From the NCBI GenBank assembly GCA_041740995.1, contig JBGSKY010000274.1, positions 139,883-203,882 on the forward strand: DNA of 64,000 nt. Direction: 5' to 3'. The notes beneath the pieces were generated by a model. It was not told where the DNA came from. It did not search any database and saw only the letters and a program-made list of their open reading frames with translations. Of this stretch, positions 46,085 through 55,283 are shown one piece after another (position 1 is the first letter of the stretch; the number at the start of each line of letters is the position of its first letter). The stretch is from JBGSKY01 sp041740995 (GTDB lineage Bacteria > Planctomycetota > Planctomycetia > Pirellulales > Pirellulaceae). The translations under genes were made by a program, and so were the position numbers.

Positions 46085-46804
46085 CTAAGCCTTTGCAGCT
46101 TTGCGACGGTTTCGACGTAAGAAGACGCCACCAATGCCTGCAGCGGCAAGTAGAGCTACAGTTGAAGGCTCAGGAACAGCAGTTGGAGAAACGGTCCCGT
46201 TGAAGATTACGTTCGGGTCAGTTCCCCCATTTATCGTATCGAAACCGGCAGTACCCGTCGGCGCGGTACCACCGTATCCGTAAAGACGGAAAGTCGTGGC
46301 GGCAGCAATATTGGATAATCCGCTAATTGCAATCGAACTAAAAACTGTCTGATTAGCCGCTGGCAACCCCGTCAATGTTCCAAGATCAGCCGCAAAGCCA
46401 TCGAATGAAGATCGTAAAGTTACCGCGCTTGGCCCGGTGCTTGAGTGGTCCCAAATAAAATCGAACGAAGTCGCCGTGAAGGCATTTCCCGCCGTTGGTG
46501 TGACAGTGAAAGAAATGTAGTCGTTACCTGCGATTGCTTCTGCCAACGTTGCTCCGGCGACCGTATCGCCAGCGTTGAACCAACCGCTTCCACCAAGACG
46601 ATTGCCGTTGCCGGCTGGCGTAACCCCCGGGCCAACAGTCAAATCCGCTGCAACAATTCCTGCCAAATTTGAAACGCTCGGCTCGCTCGGCTCGGTACCG
46701 GCATTGCCGACAGTGTTCCAGCTCAATAAAACATCAGCACGAACACTTGTCGCGGCACTCGCTACAAATGCGCAAATTACTGCTAATGACAAAAACTTTC
46801 TCAT
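46085..46804 (-). CDS. PEP-CTERM sorting-domain protein, function unknown
   Basis: Exported 239-aa protein. Signal peptide 'FLSLAVICAFVASAATSVRA' (about residues 4-23). The mature part is Gly/Thr/Ala-rich beta material that includes the common planctomycete pattern 'VLLSWNTVGNAGTEPS' at the start and a 'FTATSFDFIWDHSSTGPSAV' beta-sandwich stretch. The C-terminus is the PEP-CTERM module 'AVPEPSTVALLAAAGIGGVF' followed by 'LRRNRRKAAKA', an almost textbook motif-helix-basic tail. ATG 46804 has a GGGGG ribosome site eight bases upstream; the frame opens 24 codons earlier without one. Single gene with its own terminator. Probably a surface or matrix protein processed by exosortase (not in the window). 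Confidence 0.88.
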   Translation of the reverse strand: MRKFLSLAVICAFVASAATSVRADVLLSWNTVGNAGTEPSEPSVSNLAGIVAADLTVGPGVTPAGNGNRLGGSGWFNAGDTVAGATLAEAIAGNDYISFTVTPTAGNAFTATSFDFIWDHSSTGPSAVTLRSSFDGFAADLGTLTGLPAANQTVFSSIAISGLSNIAAATTFRLYGYGGTAPTGTAGFDTINGGTDPNVIFNGTVSPTAVPEPSTVALLAAAGIGGVFLRRNRRKAAKA

Positions 46805-47426
46805 AAACAAAACCCCCAATTGAGCGGTACAAGTGGACCGCCTAAAGACTTCGAAATCAAACATATAATCCGCCAATGCAGCCCTATGCTAGTCAGCAAT
46901 GCTGGTAAAGAAAACAGTTAAAATGAGAGGATTTCGCGAAGATTAGCAGTTAGAAAAATTAGGTCGGGAAATCTACATTGAGTGGCCCTAATGGCCGATC
47001 ATGCTGCATTGAAGAAATTAAGACATTTTGCGTTTTGAAAATTTTTCGGCTTTTTCTTGCCGTAAGCACAGCGACCGATCGTTTTGGAGTTCCAAATCCC
47101 ATTTGCTGTTTCGAAAGCTGCGTGTTTGCGCTAGCGGAATTCGCTAAATGCCTAGTCGATCGAGGGATTTATACCTTCAGCAGCAGAACGGACTAACCCC
47201 GTTTCCAGATTGCGTCCTAGAATCGTGGCCATGCGGTAAATCAATCATGCCCACGAACTTCGTGGCGATTTTCGCGAGTCGAATCAGGGCTTTGACGATT
47301 CGATGGACTAATATAAACATCGGCGTACAGCCAAAAAGCCTCCGTCAAAAAGCCTAAGACGAACTTGGCCATTGGTCAACCAAAATAAAAAGCAAGCTCA
47401 CGATCACAGAGATAAATAGGCAATTG
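46805..47426. other. Divergent intergenic region between PEP-CTERM and ABC exporter genes
   Basis: About 620 bp with the promoters of both neighbours. Nothing else recognised: no tRNA or riboswitch fold was seen and the short frames in it have no family features. Ribosome sites GGGGG (minus, before 46804) and AGG (plus, seven bases before 47427) are the only assigned signals. Confidence 0.4.
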
Positions 47427-48374
47427 ATGAATTTAGCCCTTTGCGCTCGATCGCTTACGAAATCGTATAAGGGCAAGCCGGTAGTTCACGCCGTTCGTGG
47501 GATCGATTTGGACATTCGATCTGGCGAATGTTTTGGGCTGCTTGGCCCTAACGGTGCGGGCAAAACGACGACGCTCGAAATGTTGGAAGGGTTGACCGAA
47601 CCGACGGACGGTTCGATTGAAGTTTTCTCCCAAAGCTGGAAAACACACGCCAATCAAATTCGGCCAATGCTGGGGATCACGCTGCAAGAGACACGGTTCA
47701 TGGATGATTTAAGCGTCTTGGAAACCGTGCGATTATTTCGCAGCTTTTATGCGACGGGCATCGAACCCCAAGAGGCTTTGGAAACCGTTTCGCTACAAGA
47801 AAAATGCAACGCCAAAGTCGAACAATTATCCGGCGGTCAACTCCAGCGATTGGCCATCGCGACCGCAATTGTCGGCGACCCGAAGCTGTTGTTTCTCGAT
47901 GAGCCAACCACAGGTTTAGACCCGCAATCGCGCCGTGAGTTATGGGATGTCGTACGCAAGTTTCGCGCGATGGGCAAAACCATTGTGCTCACGACTCACT
48001 ATATGGATGAAGCGGAACAATTGTGCGATCGGATTGCGATCATTGACTACGGCAAAATCATAGCATTGGGTACGCCCAAAGACTTAATTGACAAACATGG
48101 TGGCCAGCAAATCATTGAATTTGTCCTGGCCAGTGGCAATACTCCGCTTGATGAAAGTGCATTGCTAGAAGTCGCTTCGGTTCAACAGGTCCATATCGAT
48201 GCAGAACGGTATCGCTTGTGGGTCGTCGAACCGATCAAGGCAATTCAATCGCTGCTTCGAGTCTGCGAGAATTCAAAACGCGAGATCGCTGAGGTCTCTT
48301 CTCATCGGGCGACATTAGAAGACGCTTTCATAAATCTTACCGGTCGACAATTGCGGGAGGATTCGCAATCGTGA
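47427..48374 (+). CDS. ABC transporter ATP-binding protein (DrrA-like)
   Basis: Cytoplasmic ATPase of an ABC-2 exporter, 315 aa. All motifs intact: Walker A 'GLLGPNGAGKTTTLEMLEG' (~residues 39-57), Q-loop 'GITLQETRFMDDLSVLE', signature 'LSGGQLQRLAIATAIVGDP', Walker B 'LLFLDEPTTGLDPQSRREL', and H-loop 'VLTTHYMDEAEQLCDRIAII'. The C-terminal ~90 residues are the accessory domain found in DrrA/CcmA-type subunits. ATG 47427 is preferred over the TTG one codon earlier. The end overlaps the permease start by 4 bp (GTGA). DrrAB-type systems export lipids, drugs or glycosylated natural products; the glycosyltransferase downstream fits that theme but does not prove it. Confidence 0.93.
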   Translation: MNLALCARSLTKSYKGKPVVHAVRGIDLDIRSGECFGLLGPNGAGKTTTLEMLEGLTEPTDGSIEVFSQSWKTHANQIRPMLGITLQETRFMDDLSVLETVRLFRSFYATGIEPQEALETVSLQEKCNAKVEQLSGGQLQRLAIATAIVGDPKLLFLDEPTTGLDPQSRRELWDVVRKFRAMGKTIVLTTHYMDEAEQLCDRIAIIDYGKIIALGTPKDLIDKHGGQQIIEFVLASGNTPLDESALLEVASVQQVHIDAERYRLWVVEPIKAIQSLLRVCENSKREIAEVSSHRATLEDAFINLTGRQLREDSQS

Positions 48375-49492
48375 ACACACCAATAAGAGACCTGAAGTCG
48401 CCAGCGAATGTTACGCCTCCGTCACCAACAAGGCGAAAGAAAATTAATGTGTTGAGTCCGCTATTGGAGTTAGTACTCGTTCGGATTCGTGTTTTCATCC
48501 GCAAACCGCAAGCGGTCTTTTGGACTTACGGCTTTCCACTGCTAATGCTCCTAGCGCTCGGATTTGCTTTTCGCGAAGGGTCGGAAACAAAACTGGAAGT
48601 GGAATTGATCGGCGCCCAGCGAGATACTGTCGCGGCGATCTTACAGGCTGTTCCTGAGTTGAACGTCGCAACTTTATCTGATGAATCTACGGACTCTGAT
48701 TGGAAGCGACGGTTACAGTCAGGCAAGACTAGGTTAGTTGTCCGTTGCAATGAAACCGGCGAACCACTTCAATTGTGGGGTTCGCTTGGCCGCGCCGAGA
48801 GTCAATTGGCGACTGCGATCGTCGAGCGAGAGTTATGGAAAGCGAAGCCGACAAATGAGACTTCATGGGAGGTCCTGAAATTATCGGATGAAGGCGATCG
48901 GTACATCGATTTTTTGGTTCCGGGAATCATGGCCCTCAATCTTCTCAGCGGTGGCCTTTGGGGAACCGGATTCATGGTCGTCGATATGCGTATTCGCGGA
49001 TTGCTGAAAAGACTCATCGCAGCGCCCATGCGGCGGCGTGATTTTCTACTGAGTTTGCTCATCGGAAGGTTTCTCTTCTCGATTTTAGAGCAGCTTGCAA
49101 TTTTAGTATTCGCTTATTTCGTTTTCGGCGTTGTATGTCGTGGCAGCATGCTTCATTTGTGGATCGTGATTGTGATCGGCGGCAGCTCGATGATCGCCTT
49201 AGGCTTGCTGATTGCCACGCGCGTCAAAACGATGGAGGCAATGAGCGGCTGGATCAATTTGCTGATGATACCAATGTGGATTGCGGGCGGTGTATTTTTC
49301 AGTGCCGATCGTTTCCCAGATTCGATGCAACTAATTCTAAAATTGATACCGTTCGTTGCGATGACGGACAGTTTGAGAGCAATCATGTTAGATGGTCAAA
49401 GCATCAGTGCCTTGGGTTTTCCCATACTGGTGATGAGCGTTTGGGGCGTTTGCTGTTTCGCAATTGCGATCAAAATTTTTCGCTGGCGATAA
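48371..49492 (+). CDS. ABC-2 type permease partner (DrrB-like)
   Basis: 373-aa membrane subunit. An N-terminal helix ('AVFWTYGFPLLMLLALGFAF', about residues 38-57) is followed by an extracytoplasmic domain (~60-180), then five helices: about 175-200, 225-250, 258-280, 290-315 and 345-370. 'VPGIMALNLLSGGLWGTGF' and 'RGLLKRLIAAPMRRRDFLLS' are typical of ABC-2 permeases (DUF/ABC2_membrane type). GTG start at 48371 overlaps the ATPase stop, showing translational coupling. A perfect 24-bp palindrome begins 5 bp after its stop. Confidence 0.92.
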   Translation: MNTPIRDLKSPANVTPPSPTRRKKINVLSPLLELVLVRIRVFIRKPQAVFWTYGFPLLMLLALGFAFREGSETKLEVELIGAQRDTVAAILQAVPELNVATLSDESTDSDWKRRLQSGKTRLVVRCNETGEPLQLWGSLGRAESQLATAIVERELWKAKPTNETSWEVLKLSDEGDRYIDFLVPGIMALNLLSGGLWGTGFMVVDMRIRGLLKRLIAAPMRRRDFLLSLLIGRFLFSILEQLAILVFAYFVFGVVCRGSMLHLWIVIVIGGSSMIALGLLIATRVKTMEAMSGWINLLMIPMWIAGGVFFSADRFPDSMQLILKLIPFVAMTDSLRAIMLDGQSISALGFPILVMSVWGVCCFAIAIKIFRWR

Positions 49493-49496
49493 GAAA

Positions 49497-49558
49497 CTAT
49501 CCGAAAAGGGGTCTGACCCTCTCCGTTCCTCCAAAGGGTCAGACCCCTTTTCGGATAG
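49497..49558. repeat. Perfect 24-bp inverted repeat (REP-like, possible terminator)
   Basis: CTATCCGAAAAGGGGTCTGACCCT is written in two parts: CTATCCGAAAAG at 49497-49508 and GGGTCTGACCCT at 49509-49520. Its exact reverse complement is at 49535-49558, with a 14-base loop between. The core GGGTCTGACCC is itself palindromic. Similar 'GGGGTCTGACCCC' units are dispersed in many planctomycete and other genomes. Related half-copies here: 40570-40580 and 54184-54195. It lies between an ABC permease and a glycosyltransferase gene and could also terminate transcription. Confidence 0.85.
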
Positions 49559-49579
49559 GCGATAAGCGTCAGTCATAAC

Positions 49580-50863
49580 ATGTCGATCGATGAACCTGAG
49601 CGTTGCAAGCCGACAGCTCCTAAACGTTATTTACTCAATCCATCTGGTACTGCCGGCGATATTCATCCGTATATTGCGTTCGGTTGTCAGCTCAGAAATC
49701 GCGGCCACGAAGTCTATGTGTTGACCAATCCATTGTTCAAAAATTTGATTGAGCAGTACGGTTTGATATTTGTTCCAATCGGTCAGCCGATGCAGTGGAG
49801 CGATATTCGCAACGATAATCGCATTCACCGATCAAGCGAGTCTTGGCAAGCCATCAAGTGGGGCGCGGTAGGGACCATGCGTGAGGTCTTCACTCAAATC
49901 CAAAGATTATGTGAACCCCAGAAGACAGTTTTGGTATCACCACCGTGGTGTATCGGTGCCAGAATTGCTCGAGATGCGCTCTCGATCCCATTGGCAAGCA
50001 TCGTGCTTAATCCAGTCGTCTTGCGATCAAAGATTCGCGCACCTCGCACGCCCAGCATGTACCTGCCTGATTGGATGCCTCGTTGGATGAAACGTTATCA
50101 ATACTGGATCGCGGACACGTTCTTTATTGATCCGCTAATCGGTAAGGAGATCAACGGCTTTCTGGCTGAGTTGGGATTGCCTTCGGCCAAGCGATTTATG
50201 AACGGCTGGTGGTTTTCTCCAGACCTAGTGCTCGGCTTGTTCGATGAATGGTTTGTTCAGCCGCAACCGGATTGGCCAACCTCTGTGACCTGCGTCGGTC
50301 ATACGCTTTGGGATCCACCAGGAGACGAATCTATCTGCGGCAACGTTGAAGCGTTTCTTGATTCGGGCGAGAAGCCCATCTGTTTTGTACCCGGTTCAGT
50401 CGGACCGGGACGTAGTGACTACTACGAGATTGCTGCGAAAGCCTGTGCAGCCACGAACAGTCGAGGTTTGATCCTCGATCGAGTTGATCTTGATACTTTG
50501 CCGGCGCTGCCCGAGACGATGCATGTGGCTGCGTATGTTCCCTTGCGTGAGGTACTGCCTCGATGCAGCGCGATTGTTCATAGCGGTTGCATGGGCACGT
50601 CGGTCCAAGCGATGGCGGCCGGAATTCCTCAGCTAGTTCGACCCTGCGTCAACGATCAGCCTGATATTGCGGCGCGACTGCGCAGGCTTGGAGTCGCCGA
50701 AGTCATTTCGCCCAAACAGTTCGAAGTGCAAAACGTCCAAAATGCACTGCAGAGAATTGTTTCCAACCAAGCGATGATGGAAAGCTGTCGGCTGATTGCC
50801 GCTCGTATCAAACCTGATCAAGCAAGCAATCTGATCGCTGACCGACTGGAAGACTTGGCTTGA
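49580..50863 (+). CDS. GT1-family glycosyltransferase (UDP-glycosyltransferase type)
   Basis: 427 aa, GT-B fold. N-terminal acceptor domain opens with 'PSGTAGDIHPYIAFGCQLRN' (the loop that in related enzymes holds the catalytic His) and 'RGHEVYVLTNPLFKNLIEQY'. The C-terminal donor domain has 'CFVPGSVGPG' and the nucleotide-sugar signature 'SAIVHSGCMGTSVQAMAAG' followed by 'IPQLVRPCVNDQPDIAARL'; usual members read HHGGxGT where this has HSGCMGT. Related enzymes glycosylate macrolides, sterols, carotenoids or lipids. It follows a DrrAB-like exporter, so a glycosylated small molecule or lipid that is then exported is a reasonable guess. ATG 49580; no clear ribosome site after the palindrome. Confidence 0.85.
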   Translation: MSIDEPERCKPTAPKRYLLNPSGTAGDIHPYIAFGCQLRNRGHEVYVLTNPLFKNLIEQYGLIFVPIGQPMQWSDIRNDNRIHRSSESWQAIKWGAVGTMREVFTQIQRLCEPQKTVLVSPPWCIGARIARDALSIPLASIVLNPVVLRSKIRAPRTPSMYLPDWMPRWMKRYQYWIADTFFIDPLIGKEINGFLAELGLPSAKRFMNGWWFSPDLVLGLFDEWFVQPQPDWPTSVTCVGHTLWDPPGDESICGNVEAFLDSGEKPICFVPGSVGPGRSDYYEIAAKACAATNSRGLILDRVDLDTLPALPETMHVAAYVPLREVLPRCSAIVHSGCMGTSVQAMAAGIPQLVRPCVNDQPDIAARLRRLGVAEVISPKQFEVQNVQNALQRIVSNQAMMESCRLIAARIKPDQASNLIADRLEDLA

Positions 50864-50960
50864 TAGAAATTCAGCGCCTGCTTTGGTTCGGTGCAATCAA
50901 ACAGATTTGGCATTGGAACAACGAAATCGGTTAGCTGCAGATTTTAAGCATCACCTGCTA

Positions 50961-52391
50961 TCAATCGCGAAGCTGGAGCGCCCGTTCGAGCGATTGCTGT
51001 TGGCTATCGCGGCCAATTGATTCTGTAAGTTGATCCCACGACTTCGCGCACGCATTCATCATTGCCTCAATAGTTTGGCGATCGGAACTGTCAACGATTC
51101 GCGTCAGAGTGTTGAGCAGAACGGTACGATACTCTTGGCCTCCGTTGAACTGAAAAAAACGACTGAAGTCAGTCGCTTCTGCTGAACGCAAGGCGTACCG
51201 CTGGTAAGATTCGCGGAATGTGGTGTTTTGGATCGGAGTTGATTTGGCCGCTGCATCGAGAGGCTGTATCCATGGCGAGACTCTTGCTAGGGCCGCTCGT
51301 TGTGGAAGTTCGTTGAGCCACCGGATAAAGAAAATTGACTTACCAGACTGCCTCGTTCGGCTTGATATGAAAGCGGCGGGCGAGTGGCCTGCATCGACAA
51401 GTGCCACCTTGTTCAATTCAAAGTCGTCGCTCCCGAATTTAGCTTGTTCGTTTTGAGATGATTTCTCCATTGCGAAATCTTCAGAATTGTATTTCGGAAC
51501 GTACCATGCTTTCGAGAATTGATCTTCAATTGCCGCGTCTGCCAGCACGACCTCATCGGGTCCGACAAGAACGATGTCTGCGTCGGACGGTGAACGGCGG
51601 TGCAGCGTAGCCAAAAGTCGCGCTGATTCGATAGCCCATGGCTCATTGAGTCTTGATCCGAAGTCGACAGCTTGGAAAAGTAGTGAAGGATCGTAAGACC
51701 TTTCGCGTTGAGTGCACGCGACGGCCAAAAACTGATCGACTAAATCGATCGAAATCGCTCCTTCTTCCAAACGCGGCGGCTTGGAATCAGGTCGACTAAA
51801 ACGGACTGAACTCCAATCCAGCTCGACAAGCGGAAGCAATTTTTCGTCAACGTTTGCTTCGGATGCTTGACGATCAGCTCCTATAAATTGGAACAATAGC
51901 GGGCTGCAACCGAGTGGCAGTCCGTAGACTTGTTTTCCGTACGAGACCGAACGGAGCCAAGTTGCCGGAAGCTTGACCGTGGCAGCGTCCCGCCCCGTCG
52001 GTTCCAATACATCGGCCAATTCGGGTGGCAAATTTGAAATCAGCTCCCGCTCAGCCAGCTGTCCTATCAGACGGCATTCGCAAATGCAAACGTCACAGCG
52101 CAAATCGTTGGCAAGTGACAATTCAGAAGCGGTTTTCAATTCAAATTTCAAACCTTGATCCGATACCGAGCCCCAGCGTTGGCGAAGAATACTTTCCATT
52201 TCTGATGGCTGGTCAACAAGCACAATCCGCAACGGCGGTCGATTTTTATCGCTGATCGTCGGTCCGTTGCTATTCTTACTGAGCTTGGATTCCTCGTTGG
52301 AATCGCAGCCGATCGTCGTTAGGAACAAGGACGCCGCAAAGCAGAGCTTTAGCGATAAAAAGCCGAGACTGGACTGGGTCAAACTGCCCAT
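50961..52391 (-). CDS. Putative lipoprotein, periplasmic solute-binding-protein-like
   Basis: About 476 aa. Hydrophobic segment 'SLKLCFAASLFLTTIG' followed by Cys (lipobox T-I-G-C, about residue 29), then a low-complexity linker 'DSNEESKLSKNSNGPT' and a long alpha/beta region. 'PPLRIVLVDQPSEMESILRQ' and 'DVCICECRLIGQLAERELI' with 'SYGKQVYGLPLGCSPLLFQF' follow the pattern of extracellular solute-binding proteins (family 1), where a Gly-Leu-Pro segment follows the Tyr-Gly strand. No transport permease is adjacent, so a sensing or scaffold role is as likely as transport. Start is uncertain: ATG 52391 gives the best lipoprotein signal; 52436 or 52454 would add residues. Confidence 0.65.
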   Translation of the reverse strand: MGSLTQSSLGFLSLKLCFAASLFLTTIGCDSNEESKLSKNSNGPTISDKNRPPLRIVLVDQPSEMESILRQRWGSVSDQGLKFELKTASELSLANDLRCDVCICECRLIGQLAERELISNLPPELADVLEPTGRDAATVKLPATWLRSVSYGKQVYGLPLGCSPLLFQFIGADRQASEANVDEKLLPLVELDWSSVRFSRPDSKPPRLEEGAISIDLVDQFLAVACTQRERSYDPSLLFQAVDFGSRLNEPWAIESARLLATLHRRSPSDADIVLVGPDEVVLADAAIEDQFSKAWYVPKYNSEDFAMEKSSQNEQAKFGSDDFELNKVALVDAGHSPAAFISSRTRQSGKSIFFIRWLNELPQRAALARVSPWIQPLDAAAKSTPIQNTTFRESYQRYALRSAEATDFSRFFQFNGGQEYRTVLLNTLTRIVDSSDRQTIEAMMNACAKSWDQLTESIGRDSQQQSLERALQLRD

Positions 52392-52652
52392 TGATTGTTT
52401 GAGTATTCTTAAAAGAAGAATCGTTGGTCGAATCATAATCAGTGGAACGAGCAAACTTTTGTTTAGTCGCTGAGTGTACGTTTGAGCTAGCTGTTGAGTT
52501 CTTTTTTAGCAAACTTGAAATGGTTTTCGATGTTTACCACAGGTACACGATCAGGCCAGAACGGAGTATGATCAGTCGAATCTATGGTCGGTATAATGAC
52601 CGCTCAAACAAAATCCAGAAGCATTAACCTCAGCATCTTTTGACCAGCAATC

Positions 52653-54170
52653 ATGGCATATTATTTAGGAATTGACATCGGGACGTCGGGCACAAAAACC
52701 ATCGTGATGGACGCGAGCGGCAACATTTTGGGGCAAGCATCAACCGAGTACGAGGTCGAAATGCCTAAGCCGATGTGGACCCAGCAGCATCCAGATCTGT
52801 GGTGGCAGGCGGTAAAAAAGACGGTCGTTGGAGCGATCAAAAACGCGAAGGTCAAAGGTACTGAAGTTGCGTCGATTGGACTTTCCGGTCAGATGCACGG
52901 CTCGGTTTTTCTTGATGCAAAACAGCAGGTCATCCGCCCTGCTCTACTTTGGAATGACCAACGAACGGCGAAGGAATGCGAACAGCTTACCGAGATGGCC
53001 GGTGGGCGTGAGGCGTTGATCGACATGGTCGCTAATCCAGCACTGACGGGTTTTACGGCTCCGAAGCTGCTTTGGCTAAGAAACAATGAGCCGAAAAACT
53101 ATGACAAAATGAAGCACTTATTGCTGCCCAAGGACGAGATCCGTCGAAGGCTGACTGGAGAATTAGCGACTGAGGTTAGCGATGCTTCGGGGATGTTGCT
53201 GCTTGACGTGGTCAATCGGAAGTGGAGCGATGAATTGCTAAGTCGTTTGCAAATTGACAAGTCGATTTTAGCACAGGTTTACGAATCCGAAGAAGTCACT
53301 GGAACGCTATTGCCAGCTGTCGCCAAGGAATTGGGGTTGTCTGAATCTTGCAAAGTCGTTGGTGGCGCTGGCGATTGTGCCGCAGGTGCGGTCGGCAATG
53401 GCGTCGTCAAGTCGGGGATCTTAACGGCGTCATTAGGCACTTCTGGAGTAATGTTTTGCCACAGCGATCAACCGCAATACGATCGATTGGGGCGACTACA
53501 TACCTTCTGTCACGCTGTCCGCGGTAAATGGCACATGATGGGTGTGACGCTTTCGGCTGCTGGTTCGTGGCAATGGTTCATGTCGACGCTGTGTGATGAA
53601 TTGATAAAGAAAAAAGGCGTCAACGCGCATGAGCTCTTAAACGCAGAAGCGGCTGCTGTGCCGCCGGGCAGTGACGGGTTGTTCTTTCTGCCTTACCTTG
53701 CTGGTGAACGAACGCCACACGCAGACGCGAATGCCCGCGGCTGTTGGGTTGGGCTGAGCAATGCTCACAAGCGAGGCGCGTTGGCTCGATCGGTCATGGA
53801 AGGAGTTGCCTATTCTTTGCGAGACTGTTTGGAAATTATTCGATCATTGGAAATCCCGACGAAAGAGATGCGGGTTAGTGGTGGTGGGGCGAAGAGCGAT
53901 CTTTGGCGGCAAATCCTGGCCGATACATTCCAACAGCCAGCTTGCACAATTAATGCCGAACAAGGGCCGGCATATGGCGTCGCATTATTAGCGGCGGTGG
54001 GTGACGGGGCTTACAGCAACGTTGAGGAGGCTTGCAAGGCAACAATCCGCGTTGTTGAAAAAATGCCTGCGATTAAGAAGAACTCATCGCGCTACAATCG
54101 AGCTTATCCAATTTATCAAGACCTTTACCATTCGCTCAAAGGCGACTTCGCTAAGATTGCCGCACTTTAG
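52653..54170 (+). CDS. xylB: Xylulokinase
   Basis: Phosphorylates D-xylulose to xylulose-5-phosphate, linking xylose use to the pentose phosphate pathway; FGGY kinase family, cytoplasmic. 505 aa. N-terminal 'YLGIDIGTSGTKTIVMDASG' phosphate loop, 'WTQQHPDLWWQAVKKTV', 'GLSGQMHGSVFLD', 'RPALLWNDQRTAKECEQL', 'VVGGAGDCAAGAVGNGVV', 'GVTLSAAGSWQWFMSTL', 'GLFFLPYLAGERTPHADANA' and the C-terminal 'VSGGGAKSDLWRQILADTF'. ATG 52653. The length and the MHGS motif favour xylulokinase over glycerol or gluconate kinase. No xylose isomerase is in the window. A Gfo/Idh/MocA gene follows after 39 bp. Confidence 0.93.
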   Translation: MAYYLGIDIGTSGTKTIVMDASGNILGQASTEYEVEMPKPMWTQQHPDLWWQAVKKTVVGAIKNAKVKGTEVASIGLSGQMHGSVFLDAKQQVIRPALLWNDQRTAKECEQLTEMAGGREALIDMVANPALTGFTAPKLLWLRNNEPKNYDKMKHLLLPKDEIRRRLTGELATEVSDASGMLLLDVVNRKWSDELLSRLQIDKSILAQVYESEEVTGTLLPAVAKELGLSESCKVVGGAGDCAAGAVGNGVVKSGILTASLGTSGVMFCHSDQPQYDRLGRLHTFCHAVRGKWHMMGVTLSAAGSWQWFMSTLCDELIKKKGVNAHELLNAEAAAVPPGSDGLFFLPYLAGERTPHADANARGCWVGLSNAHKRGALARSVMEGVAYSLRDCLEIIRSLEIPTKEMRVSGGGAKSDLWRQILADTFQQPACTINAEQGPAYGVALLAAVGDGAYSNVEEACKATIRVVEKMPAIKKNSSRYNRAYPIYQDLYHSLKGDFAKIAAL

Positions 54171-54209
54171 AGCCTATCAAAAAAGGGATGACCCTTTAGA
54201 GGATTTGTT

Positions 54210-55265
54210 TTGGCTAATCACGTCGGTTGGGCATTTCTAGGAACTGGTCGCGTGACCTTGCGAATGGCTGCTGCGGTGGCTGCCAGTCAAACCAGCCAGC
54301 TGGTCGCAATTGCGTCGCGTAGTTTAAACCGCGCAGAAGACTGGCTGGTGAACTTGCCAGCCAATACCCATGTCTTTCAGAACTCCATCGACTTGAAAGT
54401 CTTTAGCGGAGTCGAAGCAGTTCAGGGTTACGAATCGATTTTTAACCGATCAGACATTGATTGGGTTTACATCGCAACGCCGCCAGCGACACATTTTGAA
54501 CTCGCGATGGCTGCCATGCTTCATGGCAAACATGTCTTATGCGAAAAGCCGTTGGTCTTTGAGCCCGAACAGGCGGCAGAGCTCTTGCAAGTCTCCAAAG
54601 AAACTGGGCTGCGAATCTTAGACGCGACTTCATTTCCGTACCATCCGCGGACGCGGGCAATCTTAGAGATAATCAAGTCTGGCAAGCTGGGATCGCTTCG
54701 AAAAATTACTATCGCCTGTAGCTTCAGCGATCTCTTGAGTCGGCCTTCCGATCATCGCTGGCAACCAGCGCTCGGTGGCGGATGTTTGATGGATCTGGGT
54801 TGGTACTGCGTTCATGCATCGCTGTTTCTGGCAGACAAATTACCGGTCAGCATTCAAGCAATCGGATCCCCGATCGACGAAAAAGCGGAAGGCATTGGGC
54901 GTTGGAAGTCGCTAGTTGCACAAGCCGCATTCGCAGATGACTTGTTTGCTCACTGGGACTGTAGTTTCGAAACGACGGGTCGAAAATGGATCGAGATCGC
55001 TGGCCAGTCCGGTACGATCGTATGTGACGACTTATTGCGACCGATCGACCTCAACAAGCCACGATTCTGGTATCACGATGCGGCTGGAAACGCAACGACA
55101 ATGACTGTGGGCGCCGCGACGCTGCAAGAAGCTAATATGATTGATTTTACGGTCAATGAACCCGTGCCAGCAGTCCAGTCGCGGTTCGCAATCGCAGTGC
55201 AAACTCAAAAAGTTTTGCAGTTAGTGCACCAAGCTGCGATGACCGGCAATCGTGTAGATCTTTAA
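54210..55265 (+). CDS. Gfo/Idh/MocA family oxidoreductase
   Basis: NAD(P)-dependent oxidoreductase, 351 aa, substrate probably a sugar or polyol. Rossmann loop 'GWAFLGTGRVTLRMAAAV' at residues 5-22, 'DWVYIATPPATHFELAMAAM' and the family signature 'HGKHVLCEKPLVFEPEQAAE' (Lys of E-K-P in the active site, about residue 117). The C-terminal domain includes 'GGGCLMDLGWYCVHASLFLA' with the conserved Asp/His region. The start is TTG 54210 with AGAGGA six bases upstream (54198-54203); no in-frame ATG precedes the Rossmann loop. It follows xylB closely and may act in the same sugar pathway (inference). A receiver-like gene follows after 18 bp. Confidence 0.88.
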   Translation: MANHVGWAFLGTGRVTLRMAAAVAASQTSQLVAIASRSLNRAEDWLVNLPANTHVFQNSIDLKVFSGVEAVQGYESIFNRSDIDWVYIATPPATHFELAMAAMLHGKHVLCEKPLVFEPEQAAELLQVSKETGLRILDATSFPYHPRTRAILEIIKSGKLGSLRKITIACSFSDLLSRPSDHRWQPALGGGCLMDLGWYCVHASLFLADKLPVSIQAIGSPIDEKAEGIGRWKSLVAQAAFADDLFAHWDCSFETTGRKWIEIAGQSGTIVCDDLLRPIDLNKPRFWYHDAAGNATTMTVGAATLQEANMIDFTVNEPVPAVQSRFAIAVQTQKVLQLVHQAAMTGNRVDL

Positions 55266-55283
55266 AGTTTGTTGGACAGATAT

